Of a DNA stretch of 64,000 nucleotides, positions 24,039 to 36,860 are shown piece by piece. The notes under the pieces were generated by a model. The model did not search any database, was not told where the DNA came from, and was given only the letters and a program-made list of their open reading frames with translations. Location: contig AP031357.1 of assembly GCA_037833965.1 (NCBI GenBank), positions 2,500,001 to 2,564,000 on the forward strand, read 5' to 3'. How positions within the stretch are numbered: position 1 is the stretch's first letter; every line of letters starts with the position of its first letter. Made by a program: the position numbers and the translations under genes. The DNA comes from Marchantia polymorpha subsp. ruderalis. Taxonomy: Eukaryota > Streptophyta > Marchantiopsida > Marchantiales > Marchantiaceae.

Positions 24039-27000
24039 TCAATCCACTTGATTCAAGTTTTCTGAACCTCCACTGGTACGGGGCACTCTGTGTGATTCCT
24101 GCGGTATTCGTAATTCATCATAGTCTCCGACCACCACCTGTTCAACCATAAGTCCAGCATTAGAAACAATTATCAAAGTGATCACATAAGAGTAACTCCT
24201 CAGAGTGAAAGAGGAATGTGGACTGGGCACTTACTTGATACTGATGGCCACGGTAAGAGTATGCCACCTTCAACTGTTTGGATTCCCCGGGACAAGGATC
24301 GCAGAAGCCCATCAAGCCAGCCTTCTTAACACCTTCATGAAGCTGCAATGGATTGTATTCTCTAAGTTATTCGAAGAACGAACAACAGAGACGAACGTAT
24401 GACAGTTCTGCCTTCCAGCGATTCCAACGCAGCACCAGGACACCTCTAGGACAAACATAAACTCTACCTCCGGATTCATTTAAAACATGGGAGTGTGTGG
24501 AAACTCACTCGAAGCTCACCACTGTCGTCCACCAAAAACTGCAGCGGAATAGTTACATCAATATTAGGTGGCGGCAGGTCCGAATCATCCTCAAGATCTT
24601 CTCCGAGGTATGAATCTGAACCGTCTCGTCTCCTGATGTCACCGTACAATGCCTCTACAATAACCAGACCATCCTTTTGAACTTGCTTCCTTCGCTTCCT
24701 CTCCGCTACATTACTGAGCAGCAACTGAGCTTTTTCCGAAGCTGCGCGTGCTTCTAAAACCTGCGAGCAAGTCTTAAGTCAAACTAGTGAATCTGGTCCG
24801 CGAGGTCAGTAAGAAAGCTTCATCCCAAGTTTATCGTATATAAGAAGTCCTGTTCAAATGCCACAAGCACTATAATACAGGACTGAGTTCGTGAATTCGA
24901 CATCCAGAAGATGTCATCTTCGCAGTAGTTGAGCCTGGAATCATAAAACTCTTGATCGGATGTCTTCAGAACAATCGTGCTTCCAGTCCTCACTCTCCAG
25001 TTTAGAGTTAAGGTAAGGCATGACAGACTTTCACCGCAAATACCGTAAAACTCAAATCCTAAAAGACACTGTACTGTACTCACTGCACCTCTAATAGTCT
25101 GGAAAACGTGGACTCTAGCTAAGCGGTGATACTAGTAGGAAACGAGGGAGAAGAAGTGAGGGTAAAGAAAGGGAGGAGAAATACCGTAAGAGGACTACAT
25201 TACTAAATCAATTGCCCCTTATTGACACGGCTATGAGTACGACGAAGAGGAAGAGTCTAGATGAAGGGAAAGAACGGAGAAGGGAACCAGTACAGCACCA
25301 GAACAAAAAGAACTCAATTTACTTTCATAGAACAATATACTCTTTTGTAACTGCCTGTCATGGCTGAACTTTCAAAACAAACTGAACAGCAATCAGAAGA
25401 AATGTGCTACCAAAAACCAGACCTTGGTCACAGTCAGCCGCCTCTGCTCCAGACTCTTGCGCCTTTTGCGCCTGAGGTAGTAAGGCTTGAGAATGTACAC
25501 CTGCGGCCCAGCATAAAAACGCAATATTAACAGGATCCCTAGATTCGTGTTCTCGGTTGAATCTCAAAAAAAACTCTAGGACACTTCGACATACTTAAAT
25601 AGCACGATTGCAGATTCAAGTGCAGAGATATACCTTCAGGGCTGCATAAATAGATGCGGGTAAAAATATTGAACCCAAAGCAAATGTTGGGTTCAATGTT
25701 GTGCACAGAAGAATCTGACAGAGAACAACAGTCAGCTACTCTTTTTCTTGCAAAGTTGAAACAAGAATCAAAGAAAACGACATGTTCGCCCAAATCTTCG
25801 AATCTCTCTCACACCAAGACTCTAAAAGATAACACGGCAACACTTACTGGAATAACAAATTTCTGACCGCCTCTTGTAAACCGCAACTTCCAGGATATTC
25901 CCTGCAAGATGATGTTTGGGACGATGTTAACTTGAAACCAGGGGAGGTTTTCAAGCGTAAATGTCATCTGAGCACAAAATGAACTAAACGTGAAAAAGGT
26001 AGATGCCTAGTGCGAGGTTCGAAGTCAACGTACCTGGAGGCTTAGTGAACAAAATAGTGCCGCTGAACTGTGATCTGACACTCTCCTTTCTCCTCCAAGC
26101 TCCACCTCAACTCCCATACTGAGGATATCATTGTCCAACACTATCAGCATCATGTTTGTTTAGTGTTCAACTGATTTACGGCTTGTGAAATTTGGGGCAT
26201 TGAGCATCGAACAAAGTCAAGGTCGACAATCTATTGTGTTGATACAAATTGATTGATCTAGTACAATAAAAAACAAATTGATTGATTTAGTACAATCAAG
26301 AGATAGTACTAAATCAATATTGTATTTCTTAAAGCTACGAAAGTGTTGAGACAATGGCACATAGCCAAGAGTAATACTCATTATACAAGAAACTACTGAA
26401 AGTGGCTGACGAGTATTCATGAACCTCAGAGTATAATGACCTGATCAATACAAAAGCCTTAACTGGTCACGAATGTAACATGAAACGAGAACAAAACTTG
26501 TCGCATAAAAGACGGTACCAATACGAGACACAAAACTACGCCAAAAGTTAACCATATTATAATCACGCACACCCAAACTCACCTCCCAACCTTTCCGGTT
26601 ATGCGGCCGTGTGACTTGGAGGAAAACGTTCGGACGTACTGCAAGGTAACACCAAAAAGAGTAGGTCCTACCTGTTTACATGCATAGGCAAAATCAGAAA
26701 CAGTGAGTTAAGCAACATCCCTTTTTCCTGAATAACAAAGAGAAATTCAGGTACAACAATTCAGCACTAGCACTTTGTGAAGGATCAGGCACGCGAAGAT
26801 TCTGATCGATGATTCAAGCAAGCTCGCGGAAAGCGAAAATGCGACAGACAAAGAGAGAGCAAGCTCGTAGGCAGCAAATCTGGAAACAAAGCAAGCTAAA
26901 TTACCTTCAAATCACATGATCCAGAGTTTTTCTTGGCATGCTTCTGCCAGCCGACTGCTATTCCAGTATCTGGTCCCAGAGAGAACTGAATCTGCAGAGT

Positions 27001-29496
27001 TACAGTCACAAGCTTAGGAGAGCTTCTAGAACACTGGACAATGCTTACACAACAACGACTTCATCTATGATCTAGCCCCGTGTGATTCCAATAATAAGTC
27101 TTGAGCAAAGCAACTGCCGGATATGCACTGGCACAACTTACATTTCCTGTCGTATCCTCAGACAACTGGCGTGACCACGTTTCTGAAAGGGTTATCGTTC
27201 CATCACGTAAAGACAACGATACACCAAGAGTTCCTGTTGCATGTGATGACAACTGCCTGCAGAAATCAGCGCAAGTAGTCTCGAACGAGTCAGCAAGCAT
27301 CTACAATTAATTAGCTTCAAGCCGAGGATCGATCAAAGATCGAGGCTTAAATTTCTTGTACAAAATCCATGATTTAGAACACTCATGAGTTCATGATGTC
27401 GTTGCTTGTAGGCGTAGCAGGTTGGATAAAGATATGTGCAACGACGAAGACCCACCTCGACGTTTGCAGACTCAGAATCGAACGGATGCCAACCATTCCG
27501 AGAACCTCAATGGAAGATACCGGCGATGTTTGACGACGAAGGACACAGGTGACAGTACCCCCACCCATACCTCTCCTCAAGGCCATATTTCCTCCCAGGA
27601 CCACAGTATTCTTCTTCGAAACCTGAGCTTGGACTTGAGTTGCCATGGCCATTCTGTTACATTATACATTCGAATGAAATATGAGCAAATTACAATATCT
27701 AAAAGCAGAAAACTGCGACCATAAGCTCAGTAAACTGCTTGTGCAAAATTTTGCTCGAAAGTAACGACAGCAATCGATATCAATCTCTCTATACCCCTGA
27801 TTTCGTTAGTGTTGATCATGTTATGGCTAGTTACAGTGGGTCGCATGGAGTGCAGAGCCCGATAACGCCATATTGAACACTTGTCTCTTAACAACAAAAC
27901 GTCTGATCGAGACGAGCAGATGATGAAAACCTTGAACAAAAACCTCAACCATGACTTACACTAAGCATGGAGGCATCAGAAGTTTTCAAACTTGGATGAA
28001 TATAATCAAGGTGGTTGGAAAAATGCGAGGAATTGATACCAAACGGCTAGTGGGAACAGCTCCAGATACAGTTATACGACCTTAAACCGCAGACCTTACA
28101 CAGTCTTAAATTACATGGCCAAAGTAATTATATGTAGCTCCGTTACCCGTGCATTGTAGGGCCAGTATCGTAGGTCTTGAGCATTTGCACGGCAGACATG
28201 TTCACAAGCATGGAACCACGGTGATGAATGTGTGAGGCTAGCTTGCGCTCCTCCTGCCGCTGTTGCAGTCTCTCGAACTCTTGTCGCACTTCATCCCTGG
28301 TTTTCAACTTTGGTCCCAGCTCCAAACCCGACGTCAAGCCTTCCATCCCATACAAGTCATAGATTTGTCGCTTACGCTCATCACTGAGAATTTCATACGC
28401 TTCGCGTATCCTTTGAAAGTTTTCAGTTGCAATATCTTGCATCTGGATTATGATAAATTTCAAGACAACAGCGTATTAGTTAACAGTCTGTTCAGACGAA
28501 GCTTGCTTCGTACTGTACAGAATTGTATAATCTACTTGTAACTAACATCTTTGGCCAGCCATAAGCATGAAAAAACATCAGAAAATATACGTGCTCAATT
28601 CTGCAGATCATTCCAGGTCCTGTCGAAAGACTGAGTAACACGGTGGCTCCTTAACCCTCTACTACATAGATTCTTCCAGAATTGAGCCACTATCCAAAAG
28701 TAAATGCTTCTCTTCCCGACACAAAAGATATTTGAGAACTTAGAACCATTCGAGTAAGAAACGCTTCCCGCAAGGAAGTCAACTCACAATAAGTCTTGAT
28801 CCCGGTAACCTATTCCCAAAATAATTCTACTTATCTACACACCTACTCTACTCTCACACTTAATGTCACTTCCTGAACAGCGGAAAACGTAAGCTACCCT
28901 GAGAACACTAAAACTTTCATTCTTACCCCCATGTAAGGCACCTACACAGTAGAAAAAACCAGAGAAAACACTTAACTGCAAGAATCTCTCCTGAGACTAT
29001 GAAATCGACTCGAACAGGCAGAGAGAAATTACAAAGTCTCGGGTCCAGCAGCAAGTAGTTTACATTGCTTATATATGAAGACAAAGTATTATGTTACACA
29101 AGCTAATTCAAATTCGACAATTCTCTTCGTTTCACATTCGAATCAGCATGATCTGCTACCATGAAAATTCTTAACCTCTTTCGATCAAAACGGACCGAAA
29201 TTGCCCTCGAATTTGATCGATATAGAACCTAAACTCTCGTGTACACCACAAAGTGCATAATTCACAACCAAAAATGACGAATTTCCAAGCAACGCAGCTA
29301 CAGAGCAGTAGTGATTATACACATAAAGATTTTCAAAAGAATACAAGACCTGAATGGTTTGGTGCTTGTCCGGATGATAAATCTGCGCCCATTGCCGGTA
29401 AGCTTTTTTTATATCCTCATCAGACGCATCTGGAGAGAGATGCAACAAGGCATACAGCTCTCGGGCGGGCTGCCCGTCCGCGTCCCTCGTCTCCAT
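24039..29496 (-). CDS. OWL1: J-domain protein of the DNAJC11/OWL1 family
   Basis: Thirteen exons read on the minus strand: 29350-29496, 28147-28442, 27456-27653, 27142-27256, 26905-26991, 26583-26638, 26034-26118, 25848-25901, 25634-25714, 25423-25500, 24509-24760, 24235-24342 and 24039-24137. Phases agree throughout and give 551 residues, close to human DNAJC11 (559). The ATG at 29496 opens an N-terminal J domain with HPD at residues 41-43. A central region with many beta-like segments follows, then a basic coiled segment (about residues 385-430). The C-terminal DUF3395-type domain includes the conserved GFCDPCPGE and [10 protein letters not shown] stretches. DNAJC11 relatives act as Hsp70 co-chaperones. 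The animal protein is linked to the mitochondrial cristae-organising complex, and the Arabidopsis homologue OWL1 to very-low-fluence light responses. Which role applies here cannot be seen. The first intron starts with GTCTTG, a weak donor. No frame break was found. Confidence 0.93.
26236..26325. repeat. Direct and inverted repeats inside a J-domain gene intron
   Basis: Two near-identical copies of ACAAATTGATTGATYTAGTACAAT lie in tandem. An inverted copy of their core (AGTACTAAATCAAT) follows. The cluster is wholly within the intron between exons 6 and 7 of the J-domain gene. Confidence 0.7.
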
Positions 29497-32400
29497 CTCC
29501 TCCTTCTAATCCTTAAATCATGCGAACTCCGGAACAATTTTCGATAACGAAATCCACTACGAGTCCGAAAGCTCGCTCTTGAAACGACCCCCTTCCTCCG
29601 CCTTCCATCGCATTCAAAAATCCGTCTGCCAACGCACGTCAATTTGCAATTCCTCTACACGATCCACATGATTAGCATCTAATCCTCCGAGCACGCGAAT
29701 CGATCCTGCTTCTTTCCTTCGCTCGCGTCGCTGCGCTTCATGTTTTCTTCCTGTTTTGTTTAAGCGATCTGTGTCAGTCAGTCCTCGTCCTCTTCCATCG
29801 TGACGGGGCCCCAAGTTCTCATCACTCTCAGCAGCTTGCTGACCTCACCTCCCTCCATGTCAGCCCTAATGAATGCGCCAGCTCACCCTCGCATTCGCGT
29901 CCTCAACCCGGTTCGCCCATGGGGCTAGCCGCTAGCACCATTTTCAACCCATCTCGAATCCCTCTTAACAATGATTTTCGCCCTTCATTCCAAAACTTAT
30001 AGATATAAAAAATTACTAAGTTGGCACTATTTTATTATTAAAAAATGATGATTTTTTCAAAATTCGTTAGAAAAAAAATTAATACCATTCAACTCAATAT
30101 GAAGCATTACAATATATGCAACTAGAAACCTATGGCTATGTGTGTAATAAAATACATCTATATGAGTCATTATTATTGACGTAATATTATACAATTTCAC
30201 CCACAAGTACATAAAATTAAATGAAAGACTAATCTGATAATTGATATTAAAAACCTAAATTCCAGATTTTGCATTAAAAAAATTCACATTATATTCAGTC
30301 TATATCATTTCTTTTATATAAATCTATGAAATAAATGTTCTTGCTCAATTAGTTAATAAAAAAATTCATAACACATGTTATATTTCTAAAATAGTTAAAT
30401 ATATTCTCCTATAATATAATTTAATAGAAATAATAATGATGAATTCTGTCTTCTTTGATTTGAAACTTATTGTATACATTTAGATTATGCATTTTAATTA
30501 CATCCATTGATGTATATGTATCATCACGTGAATGGTACCTATATTGGTTTTAGATTCATTCAAGTGCTAAAATATTATGTCGTATGTATCATTCAGAGTA
30601 AAATGAGTATTTCTTCTGTTCCGGAGTCTAATCATCACAATGATCACATTGATCTCTTTTAGATAGTTGCAAGACATCACGTGATGATGTACAAATGAAA
30701 TTGTCATAGACAATCCACAATATAGAGTAGAAACATACCAACGTTTAGATATGGATTGTTGTACTCTATGTTAAACCAAGAAATACTATTTGAAAATTTG
30801 TCAAGCCATAAACCGTCAATATCTATACTAGTTATGTACCATTGAAGTCTAGCTGCAACAATTAACGTATTATGAGTAACACGTTTTCAGCATGAACTAT
30901 ATTTTAGTCATGTTTTTTGACAAATATCAAAACATTTCACTCATGTAAGAAAAGGAATACATGTTTTCTAAATAAAATCATGAGAATATATATCTTATTG
31001 AATTTTTTCATATTTGTAGCATATTAAAAATCGTCTTAAGAAAAAAAAATCTTCTATTCAAAGCATCTGATACAACATTGGGTTCAGTTTTTCATTTTAT
31101 GAGATCTTCTTTAATGGGAATATTTCAGATGATTCTCGATGCTTTTTCCCGAGTAAGTATAAGTAGTCAGAGCCCGCGTGTGACCACAGAAATATATCGG
31201 ACTTTTTACGTATTGGTGCATGCATACAGTCTCCTCTTCGTGGATCTTTGTATTGTTATCACACGCTGAAGCACATTCCTCCTATGCGTGAGCAGTTGCA
31301 GTTGGCCAGTTCTTGTGAATAATCTCATTCTGTTCTCAAATTATCCACTCGCATGCACTCATTCATACATGCATGAAATATGGATGTATGTAATTTTTAG
31401 GATATTCGTGAGACTATGAACTTCTCTTCCCAGAAAATTTCTTTATTTAAATATATTGCGTAAGTATATCAATTATTCATAAATTCATTCCAAATATACA
31501 TGTCTTGTCATAATGTCCATGAGATGTAATTTTTGCATACTTCGCCTGGTCTCGACACTTTGAATTAACACTAATTATTCATAGTTATTTTGTCAAGTAC
31601 TTACAGTGATATCTCTCATATGTCTTCATAAAATAAGTCAATGCATCCTTATTCTTAAATCATTAAGAATTTTGTTTACCTCAAAACAGATGAGATATAC
31701 CCCTTATATTTTAAGATCCTTATTCTTAAAGCATTAAGCTTTATGTTTGCTTATAAACTGATGAGATAAATCTTCTTGATTTAAGGATTCGTATGTTAAA
31801 TAAAAATCAAATAACTCTAACACCTGAAAACAAAAAATAGAAAGAGCGTAATGCGTTGAACACATATCATACAGTTGAGACAATTCTTGAACAAATTGAG
31901 GAGAATAAATATGTACATGCCCACCAAAATCTATCAATAGGTTCTCTTGACATGTATCTCTTCTTTTAAAATCTTTTACACATGAAGGAATTGTGTTATT
32001 GTCAGTATATGTTTTACTACAATATATTATACTTAGATGTAATTATGCTTTTAAAAGTTTGAAAACATTTGCTTTTAGATTTGTTGTTAAGTTACATTAT
32101 TGACAAATTCAAATTTTCACACACAGCAATTGATGGATATTGAGCGAATATCTCTTCAATGAAAATAAGAGTTGAAAAATATTCCACTGAATTTATATGT
32201 TAAAAGATAAATTTTCTTCAAATATATCAATCTATAATTTCATATGTTATGGAGCACAGCAAGAAAAGTGTAAAATGTATGTTTGACCAAAACATTAATC
32301 ATTCACTTACTGAGTTAACCTTATATTGCAACAAGTAGTAGCTTTATATATATTTTTTCTAAAAATGGACAATTCAAAATACAAATTCTTTCTATATTTG

Positions 32401-33892
32401 GTCCACAATTTTTTTTTCACTTTTTTCACTGCATATCAAAAAGTGCAATAATTGTTATACTATATGCCGAATCATCACGAGAAATGAATAAATATTTAAC
32501 TTTGCAAAATTAGTAACAGTACATGCAAGGTAAACTCACGTACATAAGTTAAACATATAGATTAATGTAATATGAAGTTGAATTTTTTCTGGGATAATAT
32601 AATGACTGATATATTTCATAAGAAAAACTAGCTTTTGTTGTGAGAATGTATAATTTATGCATAATACATGTATAATATAGTTTCGATGAATATATTTAAT
32701 TGAAATTTGAATTTCATGAATGTTATGTTCCAAATTAATATGTATCACTAGATAGCCGTCTATGGACTTGCTCTGTGGTAGGCGAAACTAGTAGATTTCT
32801 GTAAAATATTTGTAATCAAATGCAAGTGGTAGCGAATCTGGTACCTGGTACCCAACACGGTTGATTTGACTTGTTATAAAATCTCTAAATGAACAGCATG
32901 AGGTGAACATCGACACCTCTGGTTCTCCAAGAATAAAAATTTGGGGTTCTTAGTACTGTAACGGTGGAAGGACTGAGCTGGAGATAAGTTGCGATCCATC
33001 GCGTTTTATGTAAAGCATATTGCCATTGCCACATTTCACCTCAACTTATATCGTCATATATGGGTTCAGGTAACACAAATATGCAAAATGCATGATGATA
33101 AAATTTGGAGATTTCTTCTTCTATTTGTATCGTCTCCCATCAATTTTGCCATATTACTTGGGAAAAACTCATAATGTTGATGTAAGAGCTTGTGCTTGTT
33201 AGGCAAGTTGCTCACCATGCATTGAAGCCAACAGTTCGTTACAGTGAAAGAATGCTGGATTAGAATCATATGATCTGAAATTGCCTCCTCTTATGATTAT
33301 TTCCACGGAGGTATGCTGTAACTGTCTTGTACGAACAGTTCTGTGCTTGCTTTTCAACTGCTAAATTTCCAAACTTCCGGGGTCCAAAGTGTCCTTCAAC
33401 ACCTGGAGTTGTGAGACTCTTCAAGCAATGAGAATATTGAACAAGAGTATTCTGAATCTTGTTGTACGTTGAGAGTGAACGAGATAATCAACGTCCAAAG
33501 GCGTGAGAGCGGAACTGAACTCAAGGAACATCTTCTAGATTCGAGTGAAACTCACTCCTTGAAAAGCTGATTTCTGCACCAGAAGAGTCTACAAAAACAC
33601 GGTATATGAAACAACATCCACATGCTCCTTGGAACAGTTTCAGTTTTGAAATCTAATTCCCAGCTTCAATTTCACAACCTGAAGCCTGCGGACTAATATT
33701 TTTCAACATTTACCAATTATTCGGTTATGGCTTACAGACTGGCTGTCATGCCAGCAGCACGGAGGCCAAACTAGTTCTCATTAAAGAATAGATTCTCAGA
33801 TCCACGATGTATGTTCACCAATTATTTTGAGGTTCGCTGCGTTCACAACTCAGTCGAGCTAGTAAAACTTTTGGCTAGAACGGTTGTTCTAG
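29497..33892. other. J-domain gene 5' flank, then AT-rich intergenic block
   Basis: The first 400-450 bases upstream of the J-domain start codon are GC-rich and probably contain its promoter and leader. From about 29990 to 32900 the DNA is strongly AT-rich with only chance-like frames. A degenerate tandem duplication lies at 31645-31786. No gene or transposon protein was recognised. Confidence 0.55.
31645..31786. repeat. Degenerate 71-bp tandem duplication
   Basis: Two copies 71 bases apart both begin ATCCTTATTCTTAAA and both contain a GATGAGATA word near their end. The copies have diverged considerably. Confidence 0.6.
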
Positions 33893-35055
33893 CCGACCGT
33901 ATGCTATACGGGATGACGGTATACGTACACCGTTCGTGTGTCACCGTCACCCAGTGGGTTTCACAGTCATCGCGCCCAACACGAGGGTGATTAGTGAAAA
34001 TACGTCGAACAGCTGGAGGTTAATCACAAATGTCTGTGCCTTGCATTGCACTTGATGCAAGATTTGGAATAGATCGGAAACCGCAGATGATCAAAATGTC
34101 CAGATTTACATCTCAATTTGAACAAGTAGTTATCGGGAACATTGTCTATAGCATAGCCGAACTTAGTGCCCAATCAGTATCTTGTGAGGCAAGTTCAAGG
34201 CTTGAGATTAGCAGTCTCGACGGGCAGAAGAAGCCCAAGTCTAGAGACATATAGAAACTGCTCCTGCTGGAAATTATGTAGGAAAGGATTCTGTGTCCAG
34301 ATCTTTCCCTTCCGAAAAATCGAGGTCATGTGAACGTTTTGAAGCCGTTTCACAGTCAATCGCCAGAACTTTTGTCAATACAAAGCTTTGGATAAACAAA
34401 CAACAACCTGACCACCGCAAAGATTTGAAGAAACAAACAATAACAATCCACGGTCATGGATTCGTACGTGATAACGAGGGGGGAATAAAGCGGGGAATAA
34501 AGGCGGGCAAATTGCCGCTGAATATGATCATAGATCGGAGTAGCTTCAGAAAAATTTCCATTCAGAGGGAAGGCTAGAGCAAACAGGCTAGAGCATGTAT
34601 CATTGAGCAAAATTGCAACGTCATGTATGGAACACCGGTTTGTGGAAAGTTTCGGACTGGAGAGCCTTTGTTACGTAAAAAGCTGCAGCCAGGATACCCT
34701 TCAATACGGAGGGAAGGGTATCGAGAATGATCTCGATAACCATCAAGATCTCGGCTAATGAATTTTGGTACTGTAAACTGATCTCCAAAATTCTCTGAGT
34801 GATATCTAGTGTCATGAAATTAATCTGATGAACTCGATCACCTTGTTGGCTCCTCTACTCAATCAGGTTCTGTAGGAGCCACAAGAAGCACCGGGTGATG
34901 TTTCTGGTCTTTCGCTCGACACGTGTCTCACATCGATTGACCATGTATCGAATTTGAATACACAAGTATTCGGGTGATTTCTTCACGCGACGGTGACAAA
35001 GGAGAGACCGTCACCACGGTGACCGTTTGCCGTCAGCCCACAGGCGTACGGTCGG
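33893..35055. mobile_element. Candidate non-autonomous Mutator-like element (1163 bp)
   Basis: The left end CCGACCGTA and the right end TACGGTCGG are exact inverted copies. The inverted similarity continues for about 40 bases at roughly 75 percent (shared blocks GGG, TGACGG, ACG, CACCGT). Further TCACCGTC words lie inside both ends. The flanks GGTTGTTCTAG (33882-33892) and GGTTGATATAG (35056-35066) match at 9 of 11 bases, which fits a 9-11 bp Mutator-type target duplication. No transposase frame is present inside, so it would have to be mobilised in trans. It ends about 240 bases upstream of the RPL30 start codon and may contribute promoter sequence. The family assignment rests only on ends and flanks. 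Confidence 0.5.
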
Positions 35056-35169
35056 GGTTGATATAGCCTGCAGTGTCCCGGCAGACCCGGATTCGACCGG
35101 AAGTTTTCTTATATGTTATCGCAGAGTCCGGTGGCTGTGGAGGATGTAACATTTAGAGGAGTCCCCGTC

Positions 35170-35197
35170 TAGGGTTTGCGAGGTTCTCGTTAGGGTT
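35170..35197. promoter_or_regulatory. Telo-box-like motifs upstream of RPL30
   Basis: TAGGGTTT at 35170-35177 and TTAGGGTT at 35190-35197 are complements of the plant telo-box AAACCCTA. This motif is typical of promoters or leaders of ribosomal-protein and ribosome-biogenesis genes. They lie about 110-135 bases before the RPL30 ATG. Confidence 0.55.
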
Positions 35198-35303
35198 CTT
35201 AACGATCGACAACGTCTGGAGAAAATCCTTTTCCACTTTGTCACGAGCTGACGCTCCATTGCTCTCGTACTCTTGCCATCCCCGCCTCACCAAGCTCGTC
35301 AAA

Positions 35304-36525
35304 ATGGTGGCCGCCAAGAAGACCGTGAGTCCTCGGTTCTACCCTGTGTGGTTTGTTCGATTCGAATGTCTGTACGGAAGTAGTGCTGCAATGTCGATTC
35401 GTGTGTTAGATCGAAGCTTTTGGCGGCCACATGTGCTTTGTTGACAGTGAAGATGTTGTCTGAGTTGCGTGATTAGTCGAAGTCTGTGAAATTCCAGGCA
35501 CTTTGAGTCCGATAGCTTTCAGAGAGAATTGTGTCACGGAGATCTCTTTAGGGCTGCGCTCGGAGTCCTTATGCCGTGAACGAAACTTAAGAATATACTG
35601 GAACGTTGGACCACTTGTTTTCCTCTCAGAAAAAGGCACAGGAGAGCATCAACAACAGGTTGGCGCTGGTTGTGAAGAGTGGAAAGTTCACTCTTGGGTA
35701 CAAGACTACCCTCAAGTCTCTTCGCGGAGGAAAGGGTGAGCAGTCGACGATTTGCATTTTTGACGTTCTTGAGAAGGTTTCTTGACATACTACTCGAAGT
35801 GTGCACCCGGGATTCCACTTAATTCTCACTCTGTGTCGGCTGCAGGCAAGCTCATCATCATTGCTAACAACTGTCCTCCTTTGAGGAAGTCAGAGATCGA
35901 ATACTACGCTATGCTTTCCAAGACCGGCGTTCATCACTACAGTGGAAGTGAGTGCAGTTACATCTTTGAGTGTCGTATTCAATTTTGTGTCGTGCCTGTC
36001 ATACGCAGTGTGAATCACGCTGCGTGTATTGCAGCGGGATTCACACTGCTATAATCATTTCTCAAATGTAGATTACGGACTTTCTTGCACACTTGAAACA
36101 AAGAAGGTTGTCTCGTCACTCATATGATATGAAAGTTCATATTAAGAAGCCTCTGCTTGTCATCAAGCTAAAGAGGCTGGTGTACATCTAGGCTTCTGAT
36201 TATGTGATTTGCATACAATGAACAGACAACGTTGATCTCGGAACCGCTTGCGGAAAGTATTACCGAGTCTGCTGCCTCAGCATCACCGACCCAGGTATAA
36301 ATCCACTCAGAGAATTCCTAGTTTTCATAGATGAAGGGTCTTTTCTTGTTGTTCTTCTGCTGTTTACGTGTCTCCCAGTTGGAGTCTATCAGAAACATTT
36401 ATTCGAGCAGAACGCCTTTGCACCCACCTATAATGCTTGCTATCTGTTTACGAGGGACTAATGCTTCCATTTTTTCGTTTTGATCAGGTGACTCGGACAT
36501 CATCAGGTCCATGCCCACCGAGTAG
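35304..36525 (+). CDS. RPL30: 60S ribosomal protein L30 (eL30)
   Basis: Five exons: 35304-35324, 35630-35735, 35846-35947, 36226-36294 and 36488-36525. Together they encode 111 residues, close to the usual 111-115. The protein begins MVAAKKT, and the body carries the strongly conserved stretches [18 protein letters not shown] and KTGVHHYSG, then [12 protein letters not shown] and the C-terminal [10 protein letters not shown]30 is an RNA-binding protein of the 60S subunit that recognises kink-turn RNA. In budding yeast it represses splicing of its own transcript. The first exon holds only seven codons, as is common for plant ribosomal-protein genes. Introns 1, 2, 4 and most of 3 are ordinary GT-AG introns, but intron 3 contains a strong hairpin described separately. 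Telo-box motifs lie upstream. The gene is convergent with the small zinc-finger gene at 37891-38959. Confidence 0.97.
36005..36049 (+). other. Strong hairpin inside RPL30 intron 3
   Basis: GCAGTGTGAATC pairs with GATTCACACTGC, then a single A/G mismatch, then CGCTGC pairs with GCAGCG around a 7-base loop. The 45-base structure is far more stable than expected by chance in an intron. It begins 57 bases after the splice donor. Confidence 0.75.
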
Positions 36526-36854
36526 ATTATATTCCTTGGAGCTGTTACCATCGAGAATGATACAAACTATCATGAATTGAAATTTTCGCCGGGTGTGGGT
36601 ACAGTAGAAGTCTTGAGAATGACTGTCCTAATTGTCAAGGTCTAAGGCAAAGGGGAAGGTAGAGTCAAGCTGGGTGATTATGTTGTCATTCTGCTGCTGT
36701 GCTCATCATACAGGAAGCCAGGAAATAGTACCTCACAGTGTTAGACTCTCGCACCAGACGGTTCGTGAGTTTTCGAAAGGTCTTTATTTCAAGTTTTGTG
36801 CCAGACTGTGATGGGAAGTGGCTGTTGAATGTTACCCGTTACCCCGGCGTTTTC

Positions 36855-36860
36855 AATAAA
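36855..36860 (+). terminator. Candidate polyadenylation signal for RPL30
   Basis: AATAAA lies 330 bases after the RPL30 stop codon, the first canonical signal seen on the plus strand. Confidence 0.4.

Noticed and set aside
36124-36200. Box C/D snoRNA in RPL30 intron 3
   Set aside because: A TGATATGA word and a CTGA word occur about 75 bases apart, but the C box is imperfect and there is no convincing terminal stem.
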